64,000 bases of DNA from Allobacillus halotolerans (GTDB taxonomy: Bacteria > Bacillota > Bacilli > Bacillales > Alkalibacillaceae). Position numbers and translations under genes: made by a program. The notes beneath the pieces were generated by a model that was given only the letters and a program-made list of their open reading frames with translations, was not told the origin of the DNA and did not search any database. The stretch lies in NCBI RefSeq assembly GCF_028743495.1, contig NZ_CP117968.1; one strand, 5' to 3'. Positions 33,398 through 42,328 of the stretch are shown piece after piece (position 1 is the stretch's first letter; each line of letters begins with the position of its first letter).

Positions 33398-35020
33398 CTA
33401 AATGAAAAATTTCGAGAACCGCTTGACTTTCGCACCGAGCAAACGCTCAAGCAACGTTGTTTTATAGGCCATCCAGAAATAAGCGTAGATTCCGATTACG
33501 ACAGATACAAGAAGCTGGGTGACATGCTTCAGCTTCGTTGCTTCTGGACCAAAGACTAAACCAGTCGCATAATTTACGAGCAATACAATCAGTCCCATGA
33601 TGGCACTTAAAATGACAATGAGCAAAATTTTCTTAAACAGCTTTTTCTGATCAAATTGGGTAACGCGCTGAATTTTCCACAGATTCAAGCCACTTGCTGC
33701 AAGCGCCGCCAAAATGGTCGCAAAGACTGCACCCTCTGGTCCGAGCCAAATGATCATCGGTGCGTTGGCACTGCCCTTAATCACTAATCCTGTCAACAAA
33801 CTGATGACGGTAAAGTTTTGACGATTAATCCCTTGTAAAATCGATGCCGTTACCGTAAACAAACCGAAGAACAGAGCTGCCGGTGCATAATAGGCAAGAA
33901 TCGGTGCAGCAAAATCCTGAGCCGCTTCAGGTGAGTAAAACGTTCCGTAAAGTGGTTCTGCTAAGATCATAATGCCCACAACTGCCGGAAAAATGAACAA
34001 AAAGACGTTTAAAATCGTCTGTTGCAAATAACTATGATACGAATTGGCATCATTTGTCGTAAACGCCTGTGTAACTGCAGGCAGAGATGCCAAAGCAAGA
34101 CCTGTTGCAATCGTGATCGGTATGACGACGATTTTATGCCCGTACAGCGAGATGACAGATAAAAATTGCTCCGACACCTCACCTAAACCAGCAACAGCCA
34201 TCGCACGGTTAAACGTTAGCGTATCAATAAACTGATAAAGCGGAATCGCGACACCAACTAAGACGAACGGGCCTGCATAGGATAATAGCTCGAGAACCAT
34301 TTTCTTTTTCGAAATAGACGGTTCAATCGGCGCATTCTCTAACTCTCTTTCAATGAGCGGCTTCCGTTTACGATAAAACCACACTAAAACAATACTTGAT
34401 GCAATCGCACCGATCAGCGCAGAAAAAGTCGCCATTCCGACGGCTGTTGTCATCGAGCCATTCAAAACTTCAATAACAATATATGTGGCAGCCAAAAGGA
34501 AAATGATCCGTGCAATTTGCTCAACCACAACAGAAACTGCTGTCGGCCCCATCGAGTTATGACCTTGAAAATACCCACGGGTCAAGCTCATGGCGGGAAT
34601 CACCAACAAAGCAAAACTGACCATTTGAATGACAAAAGCGACATCTTCCTGCGTATTGGTAAATCCTTCATTCGGAATAATAATTCCCGCTAGCCAGTCC
34701 GCACTTAAAAACATGAGCGCAAACGCAAAAAAACCAGTCCCAATCATAATGGTGAGACCTGTTCGATACATCGCTTCTTTTGTTGTATAATCGCCAAGCG
34801 CATGGTATTTTGATACAAACTTCGACATCGCAAGGGGAATCCCCATCGTCGATATACTGATAAAAATCATGTATGGTATGTATCCGTAATTAAATAAAGT
34901 CCCGCCGGCATCACCGACAAGCATATAAAAAGGGATGACATAAATGACTCCCAGAATTTTCGACAAGAAATTGGCACTCGTTAACATCATGGTGCCTCGT
35001 AATATATTTGGTTTCGACAT
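33398..35020 (-). CDS. ytgP: MATE/MurJ-like lipid II flippase (YtgP)
   Basis: 540 residues with about 14 hydrophobic segments and no soluble domain, the MOP-exporter-superfamily polysaccharide transporter pattern. In B. subtilis YtgP is the MurJ-type protein proposed to flip lipid II. The N-terminal ILRGTMMLTSANFLSKILG and the loop YFQGHNSMGPTAVSVVVEQ are characteristic of the YtgP/SpoVB group. SpoVB and other paralogues share these traits, so the exact paralogue rests on context: next to ytzG and divergent from ytfP as in B. subtilis. GTAGGTG precedes the ATG. Confidence 0.88.
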   Translation of the reverse strand: MSKPNILRGTMMLTSANFLSKILGVIYVIPFYMLVGDAGGTLFNYGYIPYMIFISISTMGIPLAMSKFVSKYHALGDYTTKEAMYRTGLTIMIGTGFFAFALMFLSADWLAGIIIPNEGFTNTQEDVAFVIQMVSFALLVIPAMSLTRGYFQGHNSMGPTAVSVVVEQIARIIFLLAATYIVIEVLNGSMTTAVGMATFSALIGAIASSIVLVWFYRKRKPLIERELENAPIEPSISKKKMVLELLSYAGPFVLVGVAIPLYQFIDTLTFNRAMAVAGLGEVSEQFLSVISLYGHKIVVIPITIATGLALASLPAVTQAFTTNDANSYHSYLQQTILNVFLFIFPAVVGIMILAEPLYGTFYSPEAAQDFAAPILAYYAPAALFFGLFTVTASILQGINRQNFTVISLLTGLVIKGSANAPMIIWLGPEGAVFATILAALAASGLNLWKIQRVTQFDQKKLFKKILLIVILSAIMGLIVLLVNYATGLVFGPEATKLKHVTQLLVSVVIGIYAYFWMAYKTTLLERLLGAKVKRFSKFFI

Positions 35021-35110
35021 AATTTCACCTACAAATAGTTGTTCCTAGTAACAGTTTTATTTTATCATACTATAGAAGAAAACATTACAAAAAGAAAGGC
35101 TTGAACCAAT

Positions 35111-36376
35111 TTGACATACGATGTTGTCGTCATTGGCGGTGGCCCATCAGGACTGATGGCAGCCCATACCGCTGCGAAAAATGGCGCAAATACCCTAATT
35201 ATTGAAAAAGGAAGCAAACTCGGAAGAAAGCTGGCGATTAGTGGCGGCGGCCGTTGTAATGTGACGAATGTGCTTCCCGATAAAGAGCTTATCGATCATA
35301 TACCCGGAAATGGACGTTTTTTATACAGTGCGTTTTCAATTTTCGACAATCAAGCCATCATTGATTTCTTTGAAAACCTCGGTGTCGCATTGAAAGAAGA
35401 AGATAAGGGACGCATGTTTCCCGTCAGTGATTCCGCTCAAACAGTCGTGCAAACGTTACTGCGAGAATTGGATCGACATCATGTAGAAAAACGTTTGAAC
35501 ACACGCGTTGAAGCGATTCACTACGGAAATGAAGTCCACGAGATTATTTTACCAGGAAAAGAAAAAGTAGCAACGAAATCTGTCGTCATCGCGGTCGGTG
35601 GAAAGTCTGTTCCGAAAACCGGAAGTGAAGGCGATGGCTATGCATGGGCCAAAACAGCCGGACACACAATTACCGAATTGTATCCGACAGAAGTTCCGAT
35701 GACTTCTAAGGAACCGTTTATCCGCAATCGAACTTTACAAGGAATCTCTTTGAGAGATGTTGCCATCACTGCCTTAAAGCCGAATGGAAAACCGATAAAA
35801 ACACATCGTTGGGATCTTCTGTTTACCCATCAAGGAATCTCTGGACCAGCAGCTTTACGATTAAGTCAATTCGTTGTTAAGGCCTTGAAAAAATTCGAGG
35901 TGGATGAATTGGTTGTTGAGATTGATAGTTTCCCTGATGAACATGAAAACCAACTTGTCGACCGACTAACAAAAATGGCAAAAGAATCACCGAACAAAGC
36001 TGTTAAATCCGTTTGGAAACCATTATTGCCTGAACGATTTTTATTATTTATTTTAGAACGCATCGGCTTGAATCCGGATACGACCTATCACCATCTGGAG
36101 AAGAAAAAAGTTATGGAGTTAGCGCAGGAACTCAAGCATTTTCAGATAAAAGTGAACGGAACACTTTCCATCGAAAAAGCATTCATCACTGGTGGCGGCG
36201 TCTCATTAAAAGAAATTGTTCCGAATCAAATGGCTTCCAAATTTATGGACGGGCTCTATTTTTGCGGAGAGATCTTGGATATTCACGGCTACACAGGTGG
36301 ATTCAACATAACCGCAGCCTTTTCAACCGGCTATGTTGCAGGGTTGAATGCCGCTGAGCGTGCGCTCGGTCGTTGA
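35111..36376 (+). CDS. ytfP: HI0933/YhiN-like flavoprotein YtfP
   Basis: 421-residue FAD-dependent oxidoreductase. The N-terminal dinucleotide-binding motif VVIGGGPSGLMAAHTAA is followed by KLAISGGGRCNVTN, diagnostic for the HI0933 family. The C-terminal ITGGGVSLKEI and GEILDIHGYTGGFNI complete the FAD site. Start TTG at 35111, with GAAAGG upstream. The physiological reaction is unknown. It diverges from ytgP and ends in the 52-bp repeat array. Confidence 0.9.
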   Translation: MTYDVVVIGGGPSGLMAAHTAAKNGANTLIIEKGSKLGRKLAISGGGRCNVTNVLPDKELIDHIPGNGRFLYSAFSIFDNQAIIDFFENLGVALKEEDKGRMFPVSDSAQTVVQTLLRELDRHHVEKRLNTRVEAIHYGNEVHEIILPGKEKVATKSVVIAVGGKSVPKTGSEGDGYAWAKTAGHTITELYPTEVPMTSKEPFIRNRTLQGISLRDVAITALKPNGKPIKTHRWDLLFTHQGISGPAALRLSQFVVKALKKFEVDELVVEIDSFPDEHENQLVDRLTKMAKESPNKAVKSVWKPLLPERFLLFILERIGLNPDTTYHHLEKKKVMELAQELKHFQIKVNGTLSIEKAFITGGGVSLKEIVPNQMASKFMDGLYFCGEILDIHGYTGGFNITAAFSTGYVAGLNAAERALGR

Positions 36377-36386
36377 TAGGTGTTCT

Positions 36387-36698
36387 CGATGACGAAATGA
36401 GCTGTTGGATTCTTGATAAGTGTTTCGAGATGCCTTCTCGATGACGAAATGGACTGCTGAATTCTTGATAAGTGTTTCGAGATGCCTTCTCGATGACGAA
36501 ATGAGCTGCTTGATAGGTGAAAAGTGCGTTGAGACGTCCTCTCGACTACCGAAACAACTGCTTGAACGGCGAAATCGTCGTTGAGACACGCTCTCGACTA
36601 CCGAAGCAACTGCCCGAACCGCGAAATCGTCGTTGAGACGCATTCTCGACGACCAATCAAAGCAATTGGAATCCGATTAATCCGTCGAGACGCACTTT
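36387..36698. repeat. 52-bp tandem repeat array, six units
   Basis: CGA(T/C) motifs recur at 36387, 36439, 36491, 36543, 36595 and 36647, exactly 52 bp apart. The first two units are nearly identical (CGATGACGAAATG, ATTCTTGATAAGTG, TTTCGAGATGCCTTCT). The later ones drift (CGACTACCGAAACAACTGC). Each unit junction can form a hairpin, e.g. GTCGTTGAGA / TCTCGACGAC. It lies between two converging genes and contains no gene. Confidence 0.85.
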
Positions 36699-36731
36699 TT
36701 TCAATTAGGGTATAGGAAACAGACCAACAAT

Positions 36732-36769
36732 AAGAGACCTGAACGATAATTTTCGTTCAGGTCTCTCTT
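36732..36769. terminator. Bidirectional terminator between ytfP and the ABC operon
   Basis: AAGAGACCTGAACGA / TCGTTCAGGTCTCTCTT hairpin with a short AT-rich loop. Confidence 0.85.
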
Positions 36770-36780
36770 CTTACAATCTA

Positions 36781-37959
36781 TTAGCGTTTGCTTAGAACCA
36801 TTTCATCAATACGAATGTTTTCTAATTCTTCTTGCTCTGTAGCATTTATTTTTCCTTTATATAGTGATTGACCATTCGATAAATCAAAAATCTGAAGGTA
36901 CTTTTCCTTGTCCGTGTTGGTTACTAAATAAAGATTTCCTTGATATACTAATGAAGGATAATAAGAAATACTTTCGACATCTATTACAAGATCATTAGAG
37001 AAAGTTCCTTCTTCAATTTGGTAGCTACTAATTTTCAACCCTTCCGAAACTTCATCAAAATAATAAAGCGTAGAGCCATCGAATGAATCTACCTGTCTCG
37101 TTATAAACTCTTCAGGCATCTCTAACTCTTTCATCTGCTGATTTTTCACGTCATATGCATGTAATTTTTGTTTGGTGACCTGGTGACTTTGTGTCGACTC
37201 GTCGAATTGCATAACTTCTTCTCGAATAACAATATATTCATTTGGCGCCCATTCTACTGATTCGCGAAGGGAACCAAAGCTAATCTCGTCGTTTTGACTA
37301 GATGATTCCTCATCTCCAGAAAGCAGTACTTTTTGCCCAATCAATTCTTCGGTCTCGGCATCTATTTCCAACAGGTGAATCTCTGTGTAATGATCATTTC
37401 TTGTATTCACCTGCATGTTTGCAAATACTTGGATGACGTTATCATTCATTTGTACATCCATAATATTTGCGAAGGAATAGTTATTTCCTGGGAAATCCAC
37501 TTCTACAGAAGACGTTTCCTCTGTTTTTTTATTTAACCAAGAAGCAGTCATCGAGATATCCTCATTCTGTGAACGCATTAAGTTCGATTCGACGAAGATC
37601 AGCTGTTCTTCATCCTCATACACATGTCCTTTGTAGATTTCTTTCCCACGCATAAAGCTTCGATAGTCATTCTCTAGCCGATTCTTCGTTACTTGGAAAA
37701 CACCGTCAATCTGATCGAGCAAATTCAAATTACTTTCATAAATCGGCCCTTGTTGATTAAGCTTAAAGCGAGTATACATGGATTCTTTACTGTAAACACC
37801 CAATAAAGTAATTGGCTCAAACAATTCTTCTTCTCCGGAAATGGTCTCGAACGACAAATCCGGGTTTTCACTGGATGCTAATGCTGTGTACACATAATAA
37901 GTTCCAATGCTTAAAACAACAAAAGCAATTAGTACGGCAGTTTTTATATATTTCTTCAT
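36781..37959 (-). CDS. Exported protein of unknown function in the ABC transporter operon
   Basis: 392 residues with one N-terminal membrane/signal segment (VLIAFVVLSIGTYYVYTAL, residues 8-26). A large extracytoplasmic region follows with repeated beta-rich blocks, for example YEDEEQLIFVESNLM, VIQVFANMQVNT, STLYYFDEVSEGLKISSY and YQGNLYLVTNTDKEKYLQIF, which look like a beta-propeller. I do not recognise a named family. It is the last gene of a four-gene operon (regulator, ATPase, permease, this gene), 12 bp after the permease, so it probably works with that transporter outside the membrane. Confidence 0.75.
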   Translation of the reverse strand: MKKYIKTAVLIAFVVLSIGTYYVYTALASSENPDLSFETISGEEELFEPITLLGVYSKESMYTRFKLNQQGPIYESNLNLLDQIDGVFQVTKNRLENDYRSFMRGKEIYKGHVYEDEEQLIFVESNLMRSQNEDISMTASWLNKKTEETSSVEVDFPGNNYSFANIMDVQMNDNVIQVFANMQVNTRNDHYTEIHLLEIDAETEELIGQKVLLSGDEESSSQNDEISFGSLRESVEWAPNEYIVIREEVMQFDESTQSHQVTKQKLHAYDVKNQQMKELEMPEEFITRQVDSFDGSTLYYFDEVSEGLKISSYQIEEGTFSNDLVIDVESISYYPSLVYQGNLYLVTNTDKEKYLQIFDLSNGQSLYKGKINATEQEELENIRIDEMVLSKR

Positions 37960-37971
37960 ACATGATCCCCC

Positions 37972-38805
37972 TTACACACGAATTTTCTCGTCTAGTAACC
38001 GCTTGCTGAGCCAAACGGAACTAGCCAATACGATTACTCCCAAACCTAACACAATCAAGAGCAGTTCACCGTTATATAAAAATGAATGGAAAACCGTCTC
38101 ATTTAAAATTACCGGTAAAATGACCAGCAGATTTGCCGCTATAACAAACGTTCCACCAAACAAAACGCCCTTCATCCGGTAGCTTCTCTCCAATAGAATT
38201 GCGGTAAAAAGAATGATGACCGTCAAAACCCCAACACCATAAAGACTCATGAATAGTGAAAATTGATTCGGAGCAATTAACGATAAAACTGGATGGATCT
38301 CTATTAATTGTCGAAGAGTGACTTCCATTACATATTCACTCGGAACTGTCCACTTCATCACCAACATTTCAATTTGAATAGCAACCAACTGAAACCCAAC
38401 TAAACTGAATGTTGCAAGCAAAATTGTCGTTAACTTTGCGAAAAAGAGATTAATTCGTGCTGTCGGTAGCATCAACAAGCGATAGACAAATGTATTTTTC
38501 CCAAACCAATCACGGTACCATATCAAGAAAATATAAAACATTATGGCAGCAACACAAATCATAATCGGTCCAATGAAAAACAAACTATTAACAACTCGAT
38601 CAAACGAAAAATAACCAACAGATTGTAAAACTTGTGAAACCGATGACCCATCGTTTTGTTGAAGCATTTCTACTTGAGTCAGATAATTGTTCTTAGAAAC
38701 AAACACACCAATGAGCTGAACAATCAACGTAAACACCATCAAACTAATCAACAATTTCATGACACGGTTTAACTCAAAGTTCAATAATTTAAAGAAATTC
38801 TTCAT
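37972..38805 (-). CDS. ABC transporter permease (YtrC/YtrD-like)
   Basis: 277 residues with about six membrane helices (around 12-34, 76-96, 117-143, 172-195, 200-245 and 250-265). The layout fits an ABC-2-type permease such as YtrC/YtrD or BcrB. Its start overlaps the stop of the ATPase gene (ATGA), which supports translational coupling. The substrate is unknown; this kind of GntR-linked exporter in bacilli often responds to cell-wall-active compounds, which is inference only. Confidence 0.8.
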   Translation of the reverse strand: MKNFFKLLNFELNRVMKLLISLMVFTLIVQLIGVFVSKNNYLTQVEMLQQNDGSSVSQVLQSVGYFSFDRVVNSLFFIGPIMICVAAIMFYIFLIWYRDWFGKNTFVYRLLMLPTARINLFFAKLTTILLATFSLVGFQLVAIQIEMLVMKWTVPSEYVMEVTLRQLIEIHPVLSLIAPNQFSLFMSLYGVGVLTVIILFTAILLERSYRMKGVLFGGTFVIAANLLVILPVILNETVFHSFLYNGELLLIVLGLGVIVLASSVWLSKRLLDEKIRV

Positions 38806-39491
38806 TGAACGAACACCTCCCGAAGCACATCGATGACTGATTTTCCTTCTAACTCTCTTACATCTTCTGTCATAAACTCTTTTTGAATCTTACCGTCATT
38901 CAATAAGACAACTTTGTCGATTAAATGTTCAATATCGCCAATCTCATGCGTAGTAATCAACACACCACGATCTTCAATTAAATAGCTTGTGAAAACCTCT
39001 GCGATCTGTTCACGACTAAAAATATCAATCCCAGAAAACGGCTCATCCATTAATATGTAATCTGCATCGACGGCTAGGCCGAGCAACAAATTAACTTTCG
39101 CCGTATTTCCTTTTGATAAACTTGCGATTTTATCTTTACGATTTAGCTTAAAAAACGCCAACATGTCGTCTGCGCGACGTTGATTCCAATTTTTATAAAA
39201 ATCGTTCATAAACTCCATTGCCATTTCGATCGTGAAATGCGGTAACATAATCGTCGCATCAGGGATGAACACAATTTTCTCAAATGTATCTTTTGTCACC
39301 TTTTCACCGTCGATTAAAATTTCACCTGCTTGAAGTGGCGTCAGCTTCATGATTGCATTCATGATCGTTGTCTTACCCATTCCGTTTATACCGATCAAGC
39401 ATGTGATTTGTCCTTTCTCTGCTGTGAAAGACACTTGATCCAACACCGTTTTACGTCCAAAACGTTTCACAATATCTTTAACTTCAATCAT
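38802..39491 (-). CDS. ABC transporter ATP-binding protein (YtrB-like)
   Basis: 229-residue ATPase. Walker A reads GINGMGKTTIM (near residue 34), the Q-loop region lies around IFIPDATIMLPH, and the signature motif is degenerate (SLSKGNTAKVN). Walker B is YILMDEPFSGID (near residue 153), and the switch His lies in LITTHEIGD. This matches the short YtrB-type ATPase controlled by GntR regulators. It overlaps the regulator gene upstream by 8 bp and the permease downstream by 4 bp. Confidence 0.9.
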   Translation of the reverse strand: MIEVKDIVKRFGRKTVLDQVSFTAEKGQITCLIGINGMGKTTIMNAIMKLTPLQAGEILIDGEKVTKDTFEKIVFIPDATIMLPHFTIEMAMEFMNDFYKNWNQRRADDMLAFFKLNRKDKIASLSKGNTAKVNLLLGLAVDADYILMDEPFSGIDIFSREQIAEVFTSYLIEDRGVLITTHEIGDIEHLIDKVVLLNDGKIQKEFMTEDVRELEGKSVIDVLREVFVQ

Positions 39492-39864
39492 TGGAATCCC
39501 CCTTTTCCTTATAATGTGTTTCTATTAATTTCATCGCATCTTCCAACGGAACATTGATCGACTTAACTGAATCCACGAATTGAGAAACAGCTTCATCAAT
39601 TAATTCATTCCGTACACCGCGCAATACATCCTGGTCATGTGTCACCTTGCTCGGCTGGTTTTTCTCTGTTTTGATCAACCCTTCCTCCTCCATTTCTTTA
39701 TACGCCCGCTGAGCTGTATTCGGATTTATTTTCAACTGGCTAGCTAACTCTCTTCTTGAAGGAATCACATCTCCTGATTCCAGAAAACCCTTGGCGATTT
39801 GCAGTTTAAAATGCTGAATCACTTGGATATAAACGGGATCTCGATTGTTAAATTGGATGTTCAT
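39484..39864 (-). CDS. GntR-family transcriptional regulator (YtrA subfamily)
   Basis: 126 residues, the short YtrA type: an N-terminal winged helix (DPVYIQVIQHFKLQIAKG, then SRRELASQLKINPNTAQRAY) and a short dimerising tail. In this subfamily the regulator represses its own ABC transporter operon and is released by an inducer, often a cell-envelope antibiotic. Three palindromic sites based on GTGTATTAACC flank and overlap its promoter. I prefer the ATG at 39864 because the protein then begins at the family's usual IQ-DPVY region. A GTG five codons upstream, or an ATG at 39885, is possible since GGGAG is rather far from the chosen start. Confidence 0.88.
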   Translation of the reverse strand: MNIQFNNRDPVYIQVIQHFKLQIAKGFLESGDVIPSRRELASQLKINPNTAQRAYKEMEEEGLIKTEKNQPSKVTHDQDVLRGVRNELIDEAVSQFVDSVKSINVPLEDAMKLIETHYKEKGDSND

Positions 39865-39891
39865 CTTTTTTGCGCTCACTCCCATCTCAAA

Positions 39892-39913
39892 GTGTATTAA
39901 CCGGTTAATACAC
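39892..39913. promoter_or_regulatory. Operator 3: perfect palindrome
   Basis: GTGTATTAACC followed by its exact reverse complement GGTTAATACAC. It lies between the promoter and the GntR-regulator start. A perfect 22-bp palindrome strongly suggests a dimeric repressor site. Confidence 0.8.
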
Positions 39914-39937
39914 CAAGAATAAAAAATATGACGAACA

Positions 39938-39959
39938 GTGTATTAACCACTTAGTACAC
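39938..39959. promoter_or_regulatory. Operator 2: imperfect palindrome
   Basis: GTGTATTAACCACTTAGTACAC shares the left half of operator 3 exactly and has a degenerate right half. Confidence 0.65.
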
Positions 39960-39967
39960 CGTCTGAA

Positions 39968-39988
39968 TGTATTATATGCTTAATACAC
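39968..39988. promoter_or_regulatory. Operator 1: palindrome over the -10 box
   Basis: TGTATTATATGCTTAATACA is an imperfect palindrome of the same half-site (TGTATTA / TTAATACA). It covers the -10 hexamer, so binding there would block polymerase. Confidence 0.65.
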
Positions 39989-40000
39989 TAAAACCGTCAA
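39971..40000 (-). promoter_or_regulatory. Sigma-A promoter of the GntR/ABC operon
   Basis: Minus strand TTGACG (39995-40000), 18 bp spacer, TATAAT (39971-39976). Strong match, overlapped by operator 1. Confidence 0.85.
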
Positions 40001-40058
40001 CCACTTTTTTTAAAAAAACAGCCGATATGATAGAATACATGAGAAAGGAAGGTCGAAA

Positions 40059-40829
40059 ATGAAATTTGTATCATGGAATGTGAACGGCCTGAGAGCCGCC
40101 ATCCGAAAAGGTTTTCTAAATTATTTTCACGAAATAGATGCAGACTTTTTTGCCGTACAAGAAATTAAATTGCAAGAAGGGCAAATTGGTTTGGAGTTAG
40201 AAGGCTACCATCAATTTTGGAATTATGCAGAACGGAAAGGATATGCTGGAACTGCTATTTTCACCAAGCATGAGCCGCTAAATGCCTACTACAATTTTGA
40301 TCATGAAACCATTCAACCCGAAGGTCGACTCATTACATTGGAGTACGAGAACTTCTACTTTGTCACCGTCTATACACCGAATTCCCAACGTACGTTGGAG
40401 CGTCTGCCAATTCGGTTGGAGTGGGAAGAACAGTTTTATAACTACATACAAAAGCTAGACAAAGAAAAACCTGTCATTATTTGCGGAGACTTGAATGTCG
40501 CCCATCAAGAGATTGATCTACGAAACGATAAAACTAACCATGGAAATTCCGGATTCACGAAAGAAGAGCGCGAAAAGATGACTCGGCTTCTCGATAGTGG
40601 ATTTACGGATACGTTACGCTATTTCTATCCTCAAGAAGAAGGTCTATACACCTGGTGGTCGTACATGAAAACCGTTCGTGAGCGAAATATCGGTTGGCGG
40701 ATTGATTACTTTATTGTATCCGACCGTCTTCGCGATCAGTTGCAATCAGCTAATATCCATGCTGATATATATGGTAGTGACCACTGTCCAATTTATTTGG
40801 AAATGAATGATTTGAAAACGAAAATATAA
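40059..40829 (+). CDS. exoA: Exodeoxyribonuclease III / AP endonuclease
   Basis: 256-residue Mg-dependent AP endonuclease of the ExoIII/APE1 family for base excision repair. The motifs SWNVNGLRAA (start), VQEIKLQ (Glu ligand), ICGDLNVAHQEIDL (Asp, Asn), NIGWRIDYFIVS and GSDHCPI (catalytic His) are all present. AAGGAAGG lies before the ATG. It is followed by pdxK after 21 bp in the same direction, and the shared terminator lies behind pdxK. Confidence 0.95.
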   Translation: MKFVSWNVNGLRAAIRKGFLNYFHEIDADFFAVQEIKLQEGQIGLELEGYHQFWNYAERKGYAGTAIFTKHEPLNAYYNFDHETIQPEGRLITLEYENFYFVTVYTPNSQRTLERLPIRLEWEEQFYNYIQKLDKEKPVIICGDLNVAHQEIDLRNDKTNHGNSGFTKEEREKMTRLLDSGFTDTLRYFYPQEEGLYTWWSYMKTVRERNIGWRIDYFIVSDRLRDQLQSANIHADIYGSDHCPIYLEMNDLKTKI

Positions 40830-40850
40830 TTTTTTGAAAGAGGTTTTAAC

Positions 40851-41687
40851 ATGAAACATCCATCTCGAGCAATGACAATTGCCGGTTCTTCTGCTGGAGG
40901 AAGTGCCGGCATCCAAGCTGATTTAAAAACGTTTCAAGAGCTAGATGTTTATGGAATGAGCATCATCACAGCCATTGTCGGGAGACATCCGAAAACCGAT
41001 AAAAATGTTCACGCCATAAGTTTGGAAGCAATTGAAGCTCAATTTTCAACAGCGATCAAGCAAGTTGGCGTGGACGGAATCAAGACTGGCATGCTGTTCT
41101 CCAAAGAAGTCATTGAATTAGTTGCCTCGTTAATCGAATCAGCTCCGATCAATCATCTTGTTGTCGATCCGGTCATGATTGGAAAGATGAATTCAAAACT
41201 ATTAAAAGATGATGCCATTGAAGCGTTGAAAAAATACTTAATTCCACTAGCTACAATCATTACACCGAATATACCTGAAGCATCCGTGTTATTAGATCAC
41301 CGGTCAATCTCCACTGTCGATGAAATGAAAAAAGCAGCCATCGACCTGCAACAACTCGGTTCTAAAAACATTCTCATCAAAGGTGGACGACTGGAAGGGC
41401 CGGCTGTCGATGTTTTATTTGATGGAACACATTTAACAACATTCGAAGCACCACGAATTGATACAGTGAACACAAGCGGAGCAGGTTGCTCCTATTCAGC
41501 AGCAATCGCCGCTCAATTAACAAAAGAAAAAAATGTTGACGAAGCTGTTTTAGAAGCGAAACAATATATAACGACGGCCATTGAATACAGCTTTTCTTAT
41601 ACAGATGTCGTTGGACCGACCAATCATGCTGCAAAAAGAAACTATGGCAATGCACATGATATTATCGTAAAAAATGAGAAAATCTAA
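40851..41687 (+). CDS. pdxK: Pyridoxine/pyridoxal/pyridoxamine kinase (ThiD-like)
   Basis: 278-residue ribokinase-superfamily kinase. The N-terminal MTIAGSSAGGSAGIQADLKT, the central VDPVMIGK, ITPNIPEAS and the ATP/anion-hole motif TVNTSGAGCSYSAAI match ThiD/PdxK. The ending with VVGPTNHAAKR is like B. subtilis PdxK, which phosphorylates vitamin B6 vitamers, rather than the thiamin enzyme. No thi genes are nearby, which supports PdxK. GAAAGAGG precedes the ATG. Confidence 0.85.
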   Translation: MKHPSRAMTIAGSSAGGSAGIQADLKTFQELDVYGMSIITAIVGRHPKTDKNVHAISLEAIEAQFSTAIKQVGVDGIKTGMLFSKEVIELVASLIESAPINHLVVDPVMIGKMNSKLLKDDAIEALKKYLIPLATIITPNIPEASVLLDHRSISTVDEMKKAAIDLQQLGSKNILIKGGRLEGPAVDVLFDGTHLTTFEAPRIDTVNTSGAGCSYSAAIAAQLTKEKNVDEAVLEAKQYITTAIEYSFSYTDVVGPTNHAAKRNYGNAHDIIVKNEKI

Positions 41688-41693
41688 ATACTA

Positions 41694-41728
41694 AAAAGCC
41701 GTCTGAAGAAATGCATCAGACGGCTTTA
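41694..41728. terminator. Bidirectional terminator after pdxK
   Basis: AAAGCCGTCTG / CAGACGGCTTT hairpin between the converging pdxK and DinB-like genes, with A and T runs. Confidence 0.85.
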
Positions 41729-41732
41729 CTAT

Positions 41733-42203
41733 TTACTGATTTTCTTTTGTCGGTCCCATGACACCAGGCACTTCCAAGCCTGCCTGACGTAGCAACACAG
41801 TCATTTGACCTCGGTGGTGAATATTATGCTGCACGAGCATGCTCAACACTTTCCCACGAGGCATGTTTTGTCCTAATGCTTCCACTTCTACTTCCATTTC
41901 ATCATCGGTTAACCCTTCAACACCCTGCTGAATTTGATCTGTTACTTTTTTGAAAACGCGAGCAATCTCACTTGCTTCTTTTGGAACTGTCGTCGGGTCA
42001 TCAACCGTATCGACTTCTAATCCCATCTGCTTTCCAAGGGCTCCAGTGACGACTGCAACGTGCCACCCAAGCCAGCCGAGCGTATTATGCCCTTCAACAA
42101 TGGATTGATCTAACTTTTCATCCGTCATTGCATTATACACTTGAAGTGTACCATTCGCGTAATTCTGCCAATCTTGTAGGAAATCATCTACTTTACGATA
42201 CAT
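41733..42203 (-). CDS. DinB-family putative metal-dependent protein
   Basis: 156 residues of the DinB/YfiT four-helix-bundle superfamily. The three expected ligand histidines are visible: one in VEGHNTLGWLGWHVA and two in VQHNIHHRGQM. Some members are bacillithiol S-transferases or maleylpyruvate isomerases, so an enzymatic role with a thiol cofactor is possible but unproven. The ATG at 42203 follows AAAGGAG at 8 bp; the GTG upstream overlaps that site. Confidence 0.85.
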   Translation of the reverse strand: MYRKVDDFLQDWQNYANGTLQVYNAMTDEKLDQSIVEGHNTLGWLGWHVAVVTGALGKQMGLEVDTVDDPTTVPKEASEIARVFKKVTDQIQQGVEGLTDDEMEVEVEALGQNMPRGKVLSMLVQHNIHHRGQMTVLLRQAGLEVPGVMGPTKENQ

Positions 42204-42328
42204 TGATTTCACTCCTTTTAAATAATTGATTCTATCATTAACATAGTAAAAGAAGTGAGTAATTACAAGAAATTAAATTCTGTTCCTGCGGTAGCTATTC
42301 ATTAAACTTTGATATGCGAACTCGTAAT

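Noticed and set aside
36323..36643. 106-codon minus-strand frame over the 52-bp repeats and the ytfP end
   Set aside because: It overlaps ytfP in antisense and the tandem repeats, with no binding site.
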